Shown here: positions 1-12,036 of the stretch, piece by piece
Position numbering within the stretch: position 1 is the stretch's first letter
Layout: every line of letters begins with the position of its first letter
The notes under the pieces: model-generated
Databases searched by the model: none
What the model saw: only the letters and a program-made list of their open reading frames with translations
What the model was told of the DNA's origin: nothing
Program-made: the position numbers and the translations under genes
Source of the DNA: Macrobrachium rosenbergii
Taxonomy: Eukaryota; Arthropoda; Malacostraca; Decapoda; Palaemonidae
Length of the DNA: 64,000 nucleotides
Direction: 5' to 3'
Assembly: GCF_040412425.1 (NCBI RefSeq)
Contig: NC_089743.1
Location: 87,242,471 to 87,306,470, forward strand

Positions 1-121
1 GACACACGAACATTTGCGAATACTGAGAAGCCCTGCAAAAGATTTTGTGTAATTTTTTATATAATTTATAAGTTTTCAAGCTTTTATGTGTAAATTAAAT
101 AACATTGAATAATAAAATAAT

Positions 122-161
<40 letters not shown>

Positions 162-276
162 CTGAGAGATGAGAGAATTTTTATGGTACATGTATATGTT
201 TATTTGTTTTGTATGATAAATAAATTTTTACCTAATAATATTTACTAAATTTTCAATATTAATAACAACAAGATTA

Positions 277-328
<52 letters not shown>

Positions 329-488
329 TAACTGTAATTACAAAATTCATGTGATACGTATTTTAAACAAACAAATATCTTTCCCTCATCCTTTGTAACT
401 CGTTGAAGAGAAGCTGAAGGCAAAGCTGTCAGATGTGTCAATTTAACATGACAAGAAGGGGGAGTGTTGCTGATTAGTGGGTCAAAGG

Positions 489-573
<85 letters not shown>

Positions 574-1075
574 AGTTAGTGCAACCTACGTATTACTGTT
601 TCTCTGTATGTCTTTACCTGTACAGTAGATAATTTTAAATTGATCTAATTTTACCTGTACCATCTACAAACTGTAAATGTGCCGTTCTAAAACACAGAGA
701 CATAGAGCATTTCAGAACAATGAGAAAGAGGCAAAATAAAGAAGTTTTAAAAAAGAAGGTTGAGAAGACTACTAAAACTATATTGGTTGAGTGGGGGGAG
801 AGAGAGAAAAAGTATAGTAATCTTCACACACTCCTATATTTTTACGTCGACCATGTATTTCTTTTTTTAAGGGTAATGCATTAAGATAACTTTTAAATTA
901 AATTGCAGTAACTTTAGCTTAAAAGTTAGTTTATTACTTTGGGGGCATGGTTAGTGTCATATTTAGTGTTTAAATTCTAGAAACAAGCATTTATTAGCAT
1001 TTTTAGAGACCGTGCCAAACTTACACGGAAATTCGCCTTGTACGAGGGGGTCTGGAACTTAACCTTGCACAATTT
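1..1075. repeat. AT-rich flank with microsatellites
   Basis: (CT)n at about 125-156 and 491-569, and (AAT)n at about 276-328, separated by AT-rich sequence with no recognisable gene. Confidence 0.85.
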
Positions 1076-1110
1076 CGGGGTACTACTGTATATATATATA
1101 TATGTGTGTT

Positions 1111-1238
1111 TTTTCCAACTTCCCAATTCAGCAGTAACCCAATTGACAGCATTTCATTCGAATTATCCCTTCTCAGTGAATATGATAGAAACAACCTACA
1201 CAATCACATGTGGAACAGAAATAAATTTCTGACTCACA
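1111..1238 (-). mobile_element. Fragment of tRNA-derived SINE (family 1)
   Basis: It shares the words ttccaacttccc, atttcattcgaattatcc and ggaacagaaataaatttctg with the tRNA-like array at 51663-52977, in the same orientation as that array's left half. The tRNA-like head is missing: the copy stops just after the actcac word that follows the head. Confidence 0.75.
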
Positions 1239-1290
1239 CCATGTATGCGAGTCGTTAGCCTGCCCAGATAAAGCCTTAGGTATAGTGGTA

Positions 1291-1640
1291 CAGTGAACCC
1301 CATTGACTGCGGGGGATGGTCCCACACCCCCGCGAATAGGTCAAATCCAGCAATGCTTAAAACCCCTCTAAAAACACTTAGAACTGCCCATTTTTGATAG
1401 CTTAAACCAAGAAAAACCCTGTAAAAATGCTTGTACCTGAGTATTTTAATAGTTTTATCACAAAAAGTGCATTTATTCATGAAAATTATATGAAAATACA
1501 GTAATTAGTGATTATTTCTCAGTGAAAAATACCGCGAATGGGCGAATTTTCCGCGAATGATAGCTAGATATGTTCCACAGAGAAACCCGCGAATGTGTGA
1601 GTCCGCGAACCATGAGAACGCAAATACGGGGGGTTTACTG
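1291..1640. mobile_element. MITE, TA target site, Tc1/mariner-pogo type
   Basis: A 350-bp element flanked by TA on both sides (1289-1290 and 1641-1642). It starts CAGTGAACCCC and ends GGGGTTTACTG, which are imperfect inverted ends; the interior has repeated CGCGAAT words. There is no open frame. CAGT termini with TA duplication fit a non-autonomous pogo/Tigger or mariner relative. Confidence 0.75.
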
Positions 1641-1801
1641 TACTTAGGTTCCAACTTATATATATTACATATCTATATATATATATGTGTGTGCATGTGT
1701 GGATGTATGTATATATGTGTTTATGTGTACACTACAAGACTGAGTTGAAATCTTGTGTGTTTAGGTAGGGTCAGCCCGCAGTTGTTGATCTTTCTGTGCA
1801 G

Positions 1802-1859
1802 GTGTATGAAGCAGCTTATATGAGTTTTCTGCACAGCAGGTTAATGCTTGACTCAGAAG
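1802..1859 (+). CDS. Candidate internal exon, unrecognised gene
   Basis: Acceptor with a good tract (gatctttctgtgcag) and donor AGAAG|GTAAAGT. It encodes VYEAAYMSFLHSRLMLDSE plus one base. It joins in frame to the next candidate exon. I do not recognise the protein. Upstream exons would lie outside or in the repeat-rich left flank. Confidence 0.3.
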
Positions 1860-1995
1860 GTAAAGTATGAATGCAGCTGTCAACATTGTCCTGTTAATGT
1901 TCTAGAACTGTTGCTTGTTAGGGGAAGGGGCATAATTAAAGTTGAAAAAAGTTTTGAGTTCACAGGTAATTTACCCTTTTGATAGTTACAGACAG

Positions 1996-2129
1996 CAGAA
2001 TGTAAAGATATCCGACCAAAGTGTGAGGAGAACAGCAAGACCCATGATCAGTGTCTGGTGAAACGGGACGTTAATCAAGCGATATACGACGAAGTCAGTG
2101 GGAGTTCAGGGCATGCAAGAGCAGGCTGA
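1996..2129 (+). CDS. Candidate terminal exon, unrecognised gene
   Basis: If joined to 1802-1859 (phase 1) it reads AECKDIRPKCEENSKTHDQC, then LVKRDVNQAIYDEV, and ends GHARAG and TGA. There are three cysteines in 20 residues. The acceptor (ttacagacag) has a weak tract, and the alternative AG four bases earlier would give an immediate stop. Function unknown; RNA evidence is lacking. Confidence 0.3.
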
Positions 2130-4090
2130 GAACTTACAGAAGTGTGGAAGTGATTGGTGGCCACACTCACAAATTGTGTGCATTATAGAAGGAACAAAGT
2201 GTGTTACTGAACACATTGTAGAGAAGACTCACTTCCAGTCCTACGAGTTAAAGGGAGATAAAAGTTTGTACATTCTTTCAGCATTTTATTAAAGTCGATC
2301 TGTTATGTATGCGATTGAGCTTCCAGAGCAAAATGAAAACTTTTTGGAGATGCTTCAGAAATATAATATCTCTTATTCATCTTTGGGAGTCTCAGGTACA
2401 CATTTTCATGTCTGATCGTGTCCATCAAAGTAATGATATTAAATCCTCGATAAACAAAAAATTGGTTGCTTTTAATTGTATTATTAATATTTGTTGTTAT
2501 TATTGTAGTTCAGTCGGTCATTATTTACCGTCTTCATCAAGGAAAGCAAAAAAAAGAAACTGTAGCACCTTCTGGAGGACTTCCATCACGCATTTCCAAC
2601 GAACATTTGATGTCGTCAAGAGAAACAGAAGATTTATGATTTATGAAGCATTGCAGGGTTTTCACAAACATTGGAGAAGTACTTTTCAAAAGCAAAAATG
2701 TTTGGAAGTTCTGCGTAAAGGAAGTCAACAATGGATAGGTTGTGTCTATCTGTTGGTATACCTGTTTTCCCATATGTTTTTTTTTTCACATCAGTTAATC
2801 GACTTTTAAATCAGTGCTGTCAGGTATTAAGTTGAATAAATGTATTTGTATGGTTTAATATATTTTTAAAGCTAAAACCAAATGATTCATAAACTGTATA
2901 TATGTATGGCAGTGCATAATTTGTGAGGGAATTATTAATGTTAAACCCAAACAGGCAAACAGAATGCTGATGGTATGCTTAAGGGTATTGTTTTTCAGCA
3001 TCGTGGTGCAAGTGAAGAGAGTGGCAGATTTAAGCAACTTGTATTTTGGGGACTCCAGAGATTCTATATTAATAATTCACAATAAATCGATGCTCTGCAT
3101 AATTTCTTATGTATGGTACTCGAATGATGCCCGCTGAGTTTAAGAATCAACCTGCATTGTTTTCAATCATTTACATGAACTGATCATTCGAGGAATATAA
3201 CGTGGCTAGTGCTCACAGGAAAATACTGAACCAAATGAGATTTTAAAATTTTACACATCTTGAAAAGGAAAAACAAATTAAGATGGCTAAACTCCCATTT
3301 TTCCCAAGTGATAAGATTATTCAAGTAAATGTTACTTACTTAGATATCTTGAAAATTGTCATATCCAATTTCAAGGGAATTCATGATCATGAATCTGTAA
3401 TATCTGTCAATTGGTTCTCATCATTGTTCATTTTTGATTTTGTTCAGTGTCTCCATATCTGTCACAAAATAACATTCCACTTGTTAAACCAAGTGTTTAG
3501 ATTCTTGTAATGAGGAAAATTTGCATTGCATAATTGAACTCCACCAAACTAGTTTGGAAAAAGCAACATTTTTGGTGTGGTTTGAGGTTCTCAGGAAGTC
3601 ATTTTCAAACCTGCCTAGAGAAAAGCCATCCTATTCACCCTAGATGTTACCTGCTGACTTCATAGAAACTCTTTTGTAAGACGATTCATGTTGTGAAATA
3701 CCTGTGTAATGGACTTGAATAATCTGAATAAATGAGATCTTTTGTACATAAAAGAGGAGTATTTATGTAGCTGATTTTTGTCCCTTAACCTCATATTCCT
3801 AGGTATGACTATTGATGCAATAGTACCCTAGCCAATGTACCTGCTTGGCACGCATCTCCCCAGTGTTTATAAAATGGTGCAAGAGATTGACTTCCTGTCG
3901 TTCGTTCATGCATTTACACTGTACAACTTGGTGGCACTGAAGTGGCTTGAGTGAGATAGGTTTTGCAGATGTGGTAAATTGATTCATGCAGTGTTTTTGT
4001 GATCAGATCACAGTTTCTACCAATTAAATTACTTCTTTTGTGTGATTCGTTCCAGTTGATCATTTAGTGTATACTCATTGTTTTTATGGA
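2130..4090 (+). other. Possible 3' UTR, no gene recognised
   Basis: AT-rich single-copy-looking sequence following the candidate last exon. AATAAA hexamers lie at 2835-2840 and 3727-3732. Open frames of 60-166 codons here lack any family resemblance. If the candidate exons are wrong this is simply intergenic. Confidence 0.3.
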
Positions 4091-4094
4091 TGCT

Positions 4095-4736
4095 CAGCTG
4101 CATGATATGGTATTTCAACCACTCTCCCCCTCGATATTAGACCACCTTAACGTGGTGAGGGGGCTCTTGAACCCCAGGAATTTTTTTCCGGGTTTGAGCC
4201 CAAGAGTCTCATATACCATCATATATTATTTGGGATTAAATTTGTGGAATTTTCCACTCTTAATAAAATTTATTGGCCCTGATAAATAGGAAAAGATATC
4301 ATAGCTGGGAATAGGTTTATATCCGAAGCTAAATAGTGAGAACTGTGGTAGGACCATCAACTGCCCGATAATGCCCAGACCCGAGAGTTACCAGACTGGT
4401 AGCTCAAAGGCGGAACCATTCGTTAGGGCTGGACCACGGATTTCAGGGGGCGTCTGGTTCTGTGGATAGGACTCTCAGCATTTTATCCAGTTTGTCCATA
4501 ACATGATTAGGGTGGGGATGATTGTATTGTAATACTCTCAGTCCTAGCAAGTGGGTTTGGCTTACACTTGGGCCAGTCTGATCATGTTGTGCCATCCCCT
4601 TTCGGGGAGGGTAGGGAGCGGACATTTGGGAGTCGGTTCTCACTTGTGCCATTGGTGGAAGAATGAAACTCCATGAAAAGCTGATGATATCTTTTTAAGG
4701 TTTTCATGTTCATTTTTTTTCCTCCCTCAGATCTTT
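4095..4736 (+). other. LINE 5' UTR
   Basis: Less AT-rich than the flanks, starting near a palindromic accaccttaacgtggtg-type word. It has no open frame of note and ends at the ORF1 ATG (4737-4739). This non-coding leader would carry the internal promoter in a live element; that role is inferred from the family. Confidence 0.6.
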
Positions 4737-6470
4737 ATGCTAAGTGAAAATAAAGATTCGAGTACCCCTGGGCCCTTTGATGGTAGTGACTCGGCAAACT
4801 TGACGACCGCTGGAACCTTCTGTAACAACCTTTCTTTGGAAAAAACAAAAAATAATCCAAATGTAATCACACTGGAACCTTATGTTCCAGTGCACAACAA
4901 ATAAAAAAAAAGTAAATATCGTCATGACCCAACCTTGACTCACTTCGACTCCCTCTTTGGGAGTGAAAGTTGGTCAGGGTTTCTAACCTTGGAAACAGAA
5001 CAACAGATCTCAGCCCCAAAGTTGGAAAACTTATTAAAAAGACACTCAACAACAGAAGTGTCGTTTAGACAAATAAAAATGAAGATGTGGCTTATAGAAG
5101 CCACAACAAAAAACCAGTCTGAAGACTGTCTATCAATAAAAAGTATCGACAGTGTGAATGTAAAAGTAAAGAAGCATTCAGGGTACTATTGTACTTCCTG
5201 AAAATAATGATGAACTGGTTGATAAGCATATGCTGTTGGACTCTCTTAAAATGAGATATACCAAAGTCCAAGATTGTGAGGTATATATAATACCAAGTAA
5301 ACAGAATAATAAAGTATTAAGAATTGCAAAAATAAAATTTGAGGGTCAAGATTCACCTCAAAAAATATAAATTTTGGGCCAAAATAGAGAACTGAGACCT
5401 TATGTTCCAAAGCCACTACAGTACAATGTCAAAATTGTAGCAAATATGGACACACGAAGAAAAAGTGTCGTAATGAGCCTGTGTGTGCTTATTGTGGATC
5501 TGACGAACATGCCACGCAGTGGAAATGTAGTGAGCCAAAATGTGTAAACTGTGGACAGGATCATCATGCAAGGTCCAAAGAATGTATGTACCACATATAC
5601 AATACAGAATTGAAAATGTTACAAGAACGAACAGGGATGTCAGTAAAAGAGGCTAAGTTGGAATTAAAAGTGAGAGGAATGCAAGATCCATCTAAGAAAC
5701 ATACATATTCTTCAATAACAGGAACCAATAAGGAAACAAAAATACATAGAAATAGAAGTAACAAAGCACAGAAAAGTAAATCTCAAGAAGAAATTTATGT
5801 CCAAGGGAAAAAAATTTAAAATGGTAAAGAGTAAAGAAACAGGTACAAATGATATGGATAACATTTTATCAAATTCATTTGAAATATTAATGCAAATAGG
5901 AACACAGGAGGACGCTGCTACGGAAGTAGCAGAGGAGGGACCTGATAGACTGGAAATCAAAGATAAAAAAAAAAAAGGCCATTGGAAAGAACACCACCCA
6001 AAACAAAGGAACCAACAATTGTTAGAGAAACATCGGTCAATCAAGGACAAAAGATATGAAGAGAGAACAAAAACAAGTTAAGAGTATACCATTATCTCCT
6101 AAAATAATAGTAAAACCAATAGATACAGATATCCAAAATACCAAAGAAGTCGAAGACAATCGTACCTTAGACAACAGTGAATATGTCAAAGGAGAAGAGA
6201 TTACTTCATCACCAATAATTGGTACAACAAGAACAAATAAAGAAAGAAATATACATGACAACTCTTGTGGATGTAATGATTGTTTCACTGCATTGTGCAA
6301 CAATAACAAAAACATAACAAAAGATGGTATAACAAACATTATAAGAAACTTTATGAAATATAGAAAAAAAGAAACCACAGATTTGAGTAGCCTTGAAAAA
6401 GGTTGCATGTGCGTTGAGCACTTAGTATACTATAAAGAAAAACGAATGTCGTGGGTAAATTATTAGAAAA
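4737..6470 (+). pseudogene. LINE ORF1, gag-like nucleic-acid-binding protein
   Basis: Starts MLSENKDSSTPGPFDG. After a stop near 4902 the frame continues through LTHFDSLFGSESWSGF and FRQIKMKMWLIEATTKN, then frameshifts to a stretch containing VLPENNDELVDKHML, and later PYVPKPLQ. Three knuckles follow at about 5427-5577: CQNCSKYGHTKKKC, CAYCGSDEHATQWKC and CVNCGQDHHARSKEC (CX2CX4HX4-5C). A Lys-rich tail follows. The intact protein would coat element RNA. At least three frame disruptions were seen. Confidence 0.8.
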
Positions 6471-6549
6471 AATCCAAGTTGACAGCACAAAAAAGAGAGT
6501 AAAACTCGACTGTTATTATAAAATATTTTCAAAGCTATGTTATACAATG

Positions 6550-7150
6550 AAACGTAAATGGTCTGCAGACCAGATTACACCTAGGAGAAATACAATGATT
6601 ACTAAAAGAATACGAACCTATGATGTTATCTTTACAACATGTCAACAAAACAATATCAGCAATAAGTAAATAAACCTTAGCATCTTCATCTAGAGAGGAA
6701 GAAGGAAATTTAGGTACTGTACTGCTATATATGTATATAACAAAGTATGTTATGACAACATACCTGTAAACTTTACTGATCTGCAAATATCGAGTATTAG
6801 AATACAAATAAAAAACGATAATTATGTAATTTATAATTTATACAGCCAACTCAATAAAAATTATGACTTTGACAAACTTAAAGAATTACTTAATAATGCC
6901 AAGGAGCCTACATTAGTAGGTGATTTTAATGCCCACAACCTGATGTGGAACAGTAATTGTAAAGACTCAGATAGAGCAGGAAGTAAAATAGAAGACTTCA
7001 TAGATTCATATGATGTGCTGTATAAATGATAACGAAATCAACACATATTTTTCTAAAACACATGGAACATTTTCCTCAATCTACTTAACTCTATGTACAA
7101 CAAACAAAGTTGACAGATTGGATTGGAATACAGTTGACGACTTGCATACA
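6550..7150 (+). pseudogene. LINE ORF2 endonuclease domain
   Basis: Readable pieces are LLKEYEPMMLSLQHVNKT (about 6600), then NYVIYNLYSQL, and the hallmark PTLVGDFNAHNLMWNSN at about 6910-6957, followed by DSDRAGSKIEDFI. After a stop, SSIYLTLC and VDDLHTSDNFP (about 7074-7167) follow; the family's SDH is SDN here. It nicks target DNA in live elements. Several stops and shifts. Confidence 0.82.
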
Positions 7151-8588
7151 AGTGATAATTTCCCAAAATTAGTTTCATTATTACAAAATAATCCCAGCAA
7201 GCATGTCCTTCAGTGTAACATTTATAAAGCAGATTGGGAGCAATATGAATTCCACACTAGGAATATCCCACCATTTGAATATTTAAAAGACTGTAACGAA
7301 ACTAATAAATTTCTTGTTGATTTCATTAACAATGCAGCGGATAAAGCAATACCAAAATCCAAATCTCATCCAACAAAACAAAGTCCCATGGAGGTCTGAA
7401 AAACTAACAGAATTAATAAAAATAAAATACCAAAGTGGAAGACAATTAGATAATTTGAATAGAAAATTCAGTAAAATAAACAAAACATTATCGATATTAG
7501 AAGGAACCTTACAAAAGCTGACTGTATTGTTATTAGAAATTAATACATTAAAACCTCTTTATTACAAAATATCTGCAAAATTTGAAAGAGAAGTAATTCA
7601 AGGAAGAATCATTTCATGGAGAAAATATATATCAGATCTCTCTAATAATACTCCCACAAAAAATATGGGAAAAGAATACTTGATCCTAAAGAAATAAGTA
7701 ATGTAATAGGTAAAAATTTAGCAAAAGTAAGTAGCGACAAAAATTTAGATGAGATTTCCAAACAAGGAAAAATAATATAGAGTTAATAACAATAAATTTT
7801 TAACCCATAGAAGATATTTATTATAACAGAAAATTTAATATGGAAGAGTTAGAATTTGCTCTGTTGAACAGCAATAAATCTGCCCCTAGAGGTGACAGTA
7901 TTTGTTTTGAAATGATCTGCCATTTAGCACCTTGGGCAAAGACATACTTATTAGAGTTTTATAACCACTTATGGCTTCAAAATTTAATTCCTAATGAATG
8001 GTGTAAAGCTATAATTATTCCTATCCCCAAACCGGGAAAAGATCCCAGTAATGTAAACAATTACAGACCAGAGTCTTTAACTAGTTGTCTATACAAATTA
8101 CTAGAAAAAATGGTAAGTGCTCGACTAACATGGCACATTCGAGAAAACAAAATTTTAACTCCCACTCAATTTGGGTCACAATGTAACAGATCGACATTAG
8201 ATTCTCTGTCTAACTTGGAAGACTGCATACGAAGAGGATTTGAATTAAAATAAATTACTATAGCCATCTTTTTTGACGTTGAAAAGGCATATGATACTAC
8301 ATCGAGGTATGCAATATTAAAAATGTTACATAGAAATAACATCCATGGTTTATCGAAAACTTTCTGACAAATCGCGCTTTTCAAGTGAAAATTGATGGTG
8401 TATTGTCAAGTGCATTTCCACTAGAAAATGGTGTTACACAAGGAAGCGTCCTTAGTGGCACACTGTTTACTTTAGCAATAAATGATATCAGTAATAATCT
8501 ACCTATTGGAATTAAAAGTAACTTTTACATGATGATTCTGTCATATATTATTCAGCATCTTGCATAAAACATGCAGAGCGAATCATTA
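7151..8588 (+). pseudogene. LINE ORF2 reverse transcriptase, N-terminal part
   Basis: Main open block 7840-8253: NKSAPRGDSICFEMICHLAP, then LIPNEWCKAIIIPIPKPGKD, then NNYRPESLTSCLYKLLEKMV (RPESL where the family has RPISL), then TPTQFG. A stop at 8251-8253 precedes FFDVEKAYDTT, and a later block has LENGVTQGSVLSGTLFTLAI. The catalytic pair is shifted out of frame but visible as DDSVIYYSA at about 8532. The frame then runs as CIKHAERIINK into the insertion at 8591. Confidence 0.85.
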
Positions 8589-8590
8589 AT

Positions 8591-9371
8591 AAAGGGATTT
8601 TGACAGAGGAAAAATCTATTTCTGAGGAAGGTCCCGTGTCACCCGGTGAAATTCCATTACAGCACGAATTTCTAGGTATAGCAATGCCAGATATACCAGA
8701 GAAAAAGAGCTTTCAGGAAAGCTGGGGTTACCCCCAGTCGACCGTCTTTTAGAAGACGCCGGTATAATGAAGGGTGAGTGAAATACCACTACCACGAAAT
8801 ATACTCGAAAGATCTCTCCTTATCAAAACTCCCGTAAAAGAGCGGTGAGCCGCTACAGCTCCTACACTCAACACCCGCCAGGACGACACCAGCGCCACTT
8901 ACTTCATTCCATGCTAGCACTAACCCCAGACTTGGCATGTGCGAAAAGGGGAGGGGAGTACTAGACTAGATAGGGAGGGTCACGGGTGACGGGACCTTCT
9001 CAGAAATAGATTTTTCCTCTGTCAAAATCCCTTTCTGAGTTCAGTCCCGTGTCAAAGCCGGTGAAATAGTGATAGAGGAATCATGCCAAGACTGCTACTA
9101 CTGGAAAACAAGGGGGTAACCTGAAGAAAAGGCAAAATTGTAACGAAAATAATTTTAATTAAAGAATCTCTTCCATGAAGCAAGAATACTTAAAAAGTAA
9201 AAAGGCAATTTAATTTTGAGGCACACCAAAAACTTAACACTACAAAACACTGGAGGTCTCCTGACTGATGGGGGAGAAAACCTCAAAAATCTTAAAATTA
9301 CTTAAAAGTAGTGAAACATGAAATGTGCACAGAACAAGAAAAACAACTTTTAAAACTATATATGTAAACTC
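8591..9371. mobile_element. Foldback/MITE-like insertion inside the LINE RT
   Basis: Arms at 8591-8645 and about 8981-9034 are near-perfect inverted repeats (aaagggattttgacagagg and its complement; the right arm lacks one AC dinucleotide). A second partial copy of the arm word tcccgtgtca plus ggtgaaat follows at about 9043-9068, then AT-rich non-coding sequence up to where the LINE frame resumes. Part of the LINE between the RT and thumb is absent, so insertion and deletion are both implied. Confidence 0.75.
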
Positions 9372-10915
9372 AGGCTTAAACATGTAAGAGGCAAGACTAC
9401 TCAAGCAGTAATGTTTTATAAAAATAAAAAGTGGAAAAAAGATGAAGAAATAGATTTAAAAATCGTAAATCATTCCATACCAATTGGCCAAACAGCAAAA
9501 TTGAACTGGAAAGCCCACATAACATACATGAAATCAAAATCTAAAAGAGCATTAAACCTAATTAAACCATCGAACACTACTTGGGGAGCCGATAGACATA
9601 CCCTTACTTTACTGTATAAAGCAATAGTGCTGTCTATTGTTGATTATGAAAGCAAAATATATGGCTCGGGATCAGACGCAGTGCTGAAAACGTTAGACCC
9701 AATTCATAATGAAGGTCTTAGAATATGTTCAGGAGCTTTTCGATCATCACCGTCTTCTTTACAAGTTGAATGTGGTGAACTACCTCCGTCTCTCCATAGA
9801 GAGCTAGTAACGAAGAAGAGTGCTCTGAGAATTCAAACAAATGATTCTCCAACCAAAAAATTACTTGGATTAAGAGATGTGTTTATAAACAATCATCCAC
9901 CTCCTTTCCCAATTAGAGCTAGAAGATTCTTTGAGTCGCTAAATATAAATATACAATTACCTTTAATATTAAAATTACCTCCTCCTTGGACAATGAATGA
10001 AATGAGAATTTGTACACACTTGAAATATTTATCAAAAAGTCATTCATATACTCCAGAATACCATAGACAACACACAGTAGAACATATAATCCGAAAAGGT
10101 CCACATTACGCAATATACACCGATGGATCTAAGTCACAGTACGGATTGGGATATGCTGCAGTATCCCCAGACAAAACGTATCAGTTCTCTCTACCAGATA
10201 AAGCCTCAGTATTTACAGCTGAGGTATGTGCAATAGTATCAGCCGTAAAAATAATAGAGAAGCCTCATGTAATAATTTTGTGATTTATAGCGACTCCAGA
10301 AGTGCTATAAAGGCCATTCAAACCTATAATCAAAAAAATAATATTGTACAACATATAAAGTTTTCACTCCGTAAATTGTATAATAAGGAAAAATACTGAA
10401 ATATGTTGGATCCCCTACCCATGTAAGGGATTAAGGAAATGAAGAGGCTGATAAAGCAGCTAAGAAGGCCCACATGACAAAAGCAAATGTAGACATCCCT
10501 ATTAGTGACTATACAAGATATATAAAAACAGTCATTGTAAGTAAATGGCAAAATATAAGGAACGAAGAACCTGAAAATAATAAATTAAAACAGATAAAAT
10601 CCAGTGTCGGAAAATGGAGTTCGTCATATCAGAGAGAGAGAGACACACACAAGTAAATCTGACTCGTCTTCGAATAGGCCATACTTGTTTGACACACGAG
10701 CAGCAATGAACAGTCCATGGCCTCCTCCCAAACGCCCAGATTGCAGTGTGTTGATAACAGTTAAGCATGTACTGTGAATGTCAAAATATAACCTGCAGCG
10801 ATTATCAAAGTTTGGAAATAGATCAATAAAAGAAATTTTGTCGGAATCTTCAACATTTTCAGTAGTACCCATTTTAATGTTCATGAGAAGCTGTGAGTTA
10901 ATTGATGAAATATAA
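9372..10915 (+). pseudogene. LINE ORF2 RT thumb, RNase H and C-terminus
   Basis: LINE reading resumes as KTTQAVMFYKNKKW and runs open to 10280: LNWKAHITYMKSKSKRALNL, ADRHTLTLLYKAI, and the RNase H start YAIYTDGSKSQYGLGYAAVS with FTAEVCAIVSAVK. After shifts, IYSDSRSAIKAI, EADKAAKKAH, LTRLRIGHT and TVKHVL follow, ending near SCELIDEI. YTDGSK, the E of AEVCAI and SDSRSA supply the expected RNase H acidic residues. Confidence 0.85.
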
Positions 10916-11178
10916 AAAACCAATCAATTAGTATAGTGAATTTTAAAACAAGTAAATTTTATGATTTTACTTAATTTATTTTGAATTTTAATATACCTTT
11001 TTTAGTGAGTATATATGGAAACATGAGTATAAATGTATTTTTTGTGCGAGTGTGTTCCAGTATGAAAGTGTATGCCTTTTTACAGCTTTTAATTTTATTT
11101 TCATTTTCGTTCATTCATCATTAGCAAGTGACCTATTTGGTCCCAGTGCTAGGCTTCTAGCCTAGACTTGTCATTTCA

Positions 11179-11265
11179 TCCTAATCTTTCGGGCCAGCCC
11201 TATGAGAGCTGATAGTCAGCTCAGTGGTCTGGTTAAACTTTTTAATAATTCAGTTCAACCACTCT
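11179..11265 (+). repeat. Module shared with SINE family 2
   Basis: The words ctttcgggccagccct, gagagctga and cagctcagtggtctggttaa recur (inverted) in the tRNA-derived SINE at 42676-43092. Here the module sits directly after the LINE tail. Confidence 0.7.
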
Positions 11266-11329
11266 GCCTTTTCTAAACACCACATGGTGATCAGTGTACT
11301 GATGAGCCATCATTAGTGTTGACGACAGT

Positions 11330-12030
11330 TGGTAAGTGGTCACTAGTGTGCTAAAATTCTGATAAATTCGAATAAAATTTAGTCACAGCAGTATTTATAA
11401 TGGCATGCAAATCATGGTTCTTGTGTGTTAACAGAGATCCTTCATTTCTTCCTACAGATGCTATCAGATTTCCTTTAGCATTTGCTAAAGTAGCTCCCAG
11501 CATAGGGTGTGTACTGTTAATCGAACCACCCTTAACTTGCTCTGTACCCTGGAATGTTACCTTTATCAGCACTCATTGCAGGAGCAGTTTTCAAGAGATC
11601 AGCTCATAATTGTATTACCTCTCCACATAAGGTGGCCTCAGAAACACTACCACCGGATGTCTGAGACGTTTGTTTTCTAACATTTCACTTCCTTAAGCCA
11701 TGTCCACACTAGCGGGCACTGCTCGACGGGCATGCCTGCTAGTGTGGACAGGCCATTAGCAACATCAGCTCCTTTGACGGCATCTTTCATTTTATCATAG
11801 TAGAAATTGTTTGTTTGCCCACCCCTTAATTCCTTGTTAGAACAACCACTCGAACACCAGTTTCCCATTTCTCAGTTATTTCCTTTTGAATCTCTACAGA
11901 TTTAGTCTGCATCCCTTGCTGGCATCGCTAGTGTTCTTTAGGGCCACGATTTCTTACATACACTAGAAGAGCAAACAGCACAAAGACACAGGAGATAGAA
12001 GAGATGTGCACTGAGCGAGACCCATGCATG
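11330..12030. other. Unassigned, with a 57-bp hairpin
   Basis: Two minus-strand open stretches (11351-11572 and 11677-11868) match nothing I recognise. A hairpin with 21-22-bp arms lies at 11697-11718 and 11733-11753 (core tgtccacactagc), cutting through the second stretch, and could be a tiny foldback element. Confidence 0.5.
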
Positions 12031-12036
12031 GATTGG

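Larger units (their letters stand above)
4095..11170 (+). mobile_element. I-like non-LTR retrotransposon (LINE), decayed
   Basis: In order: a GC-richer 5' UTR (4095-4736), a gag-like ORF1 with three CCHC knuckles, an apurinic-type endonuclease, a reverse transcriptase, an RNase H domain, a C-terminal TRLRIGHT segment and a 3' UTR ending near the tail word ggtcccagtgctagg. The ORF1 zinc knuckles and an RNase H after the RT fit the I/Jockey-type group. Every ORF carries stops or frameshifts and a foreign palindrome interrupts the RT, so it is dead. Confidence 0.88.

Noticed and set aside
2309..2809. 166-codon plus-strand open frame
   Set aside because: Composition follows AT-rich DNA and no domain is visible. 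Treated as possible 3' UTR.
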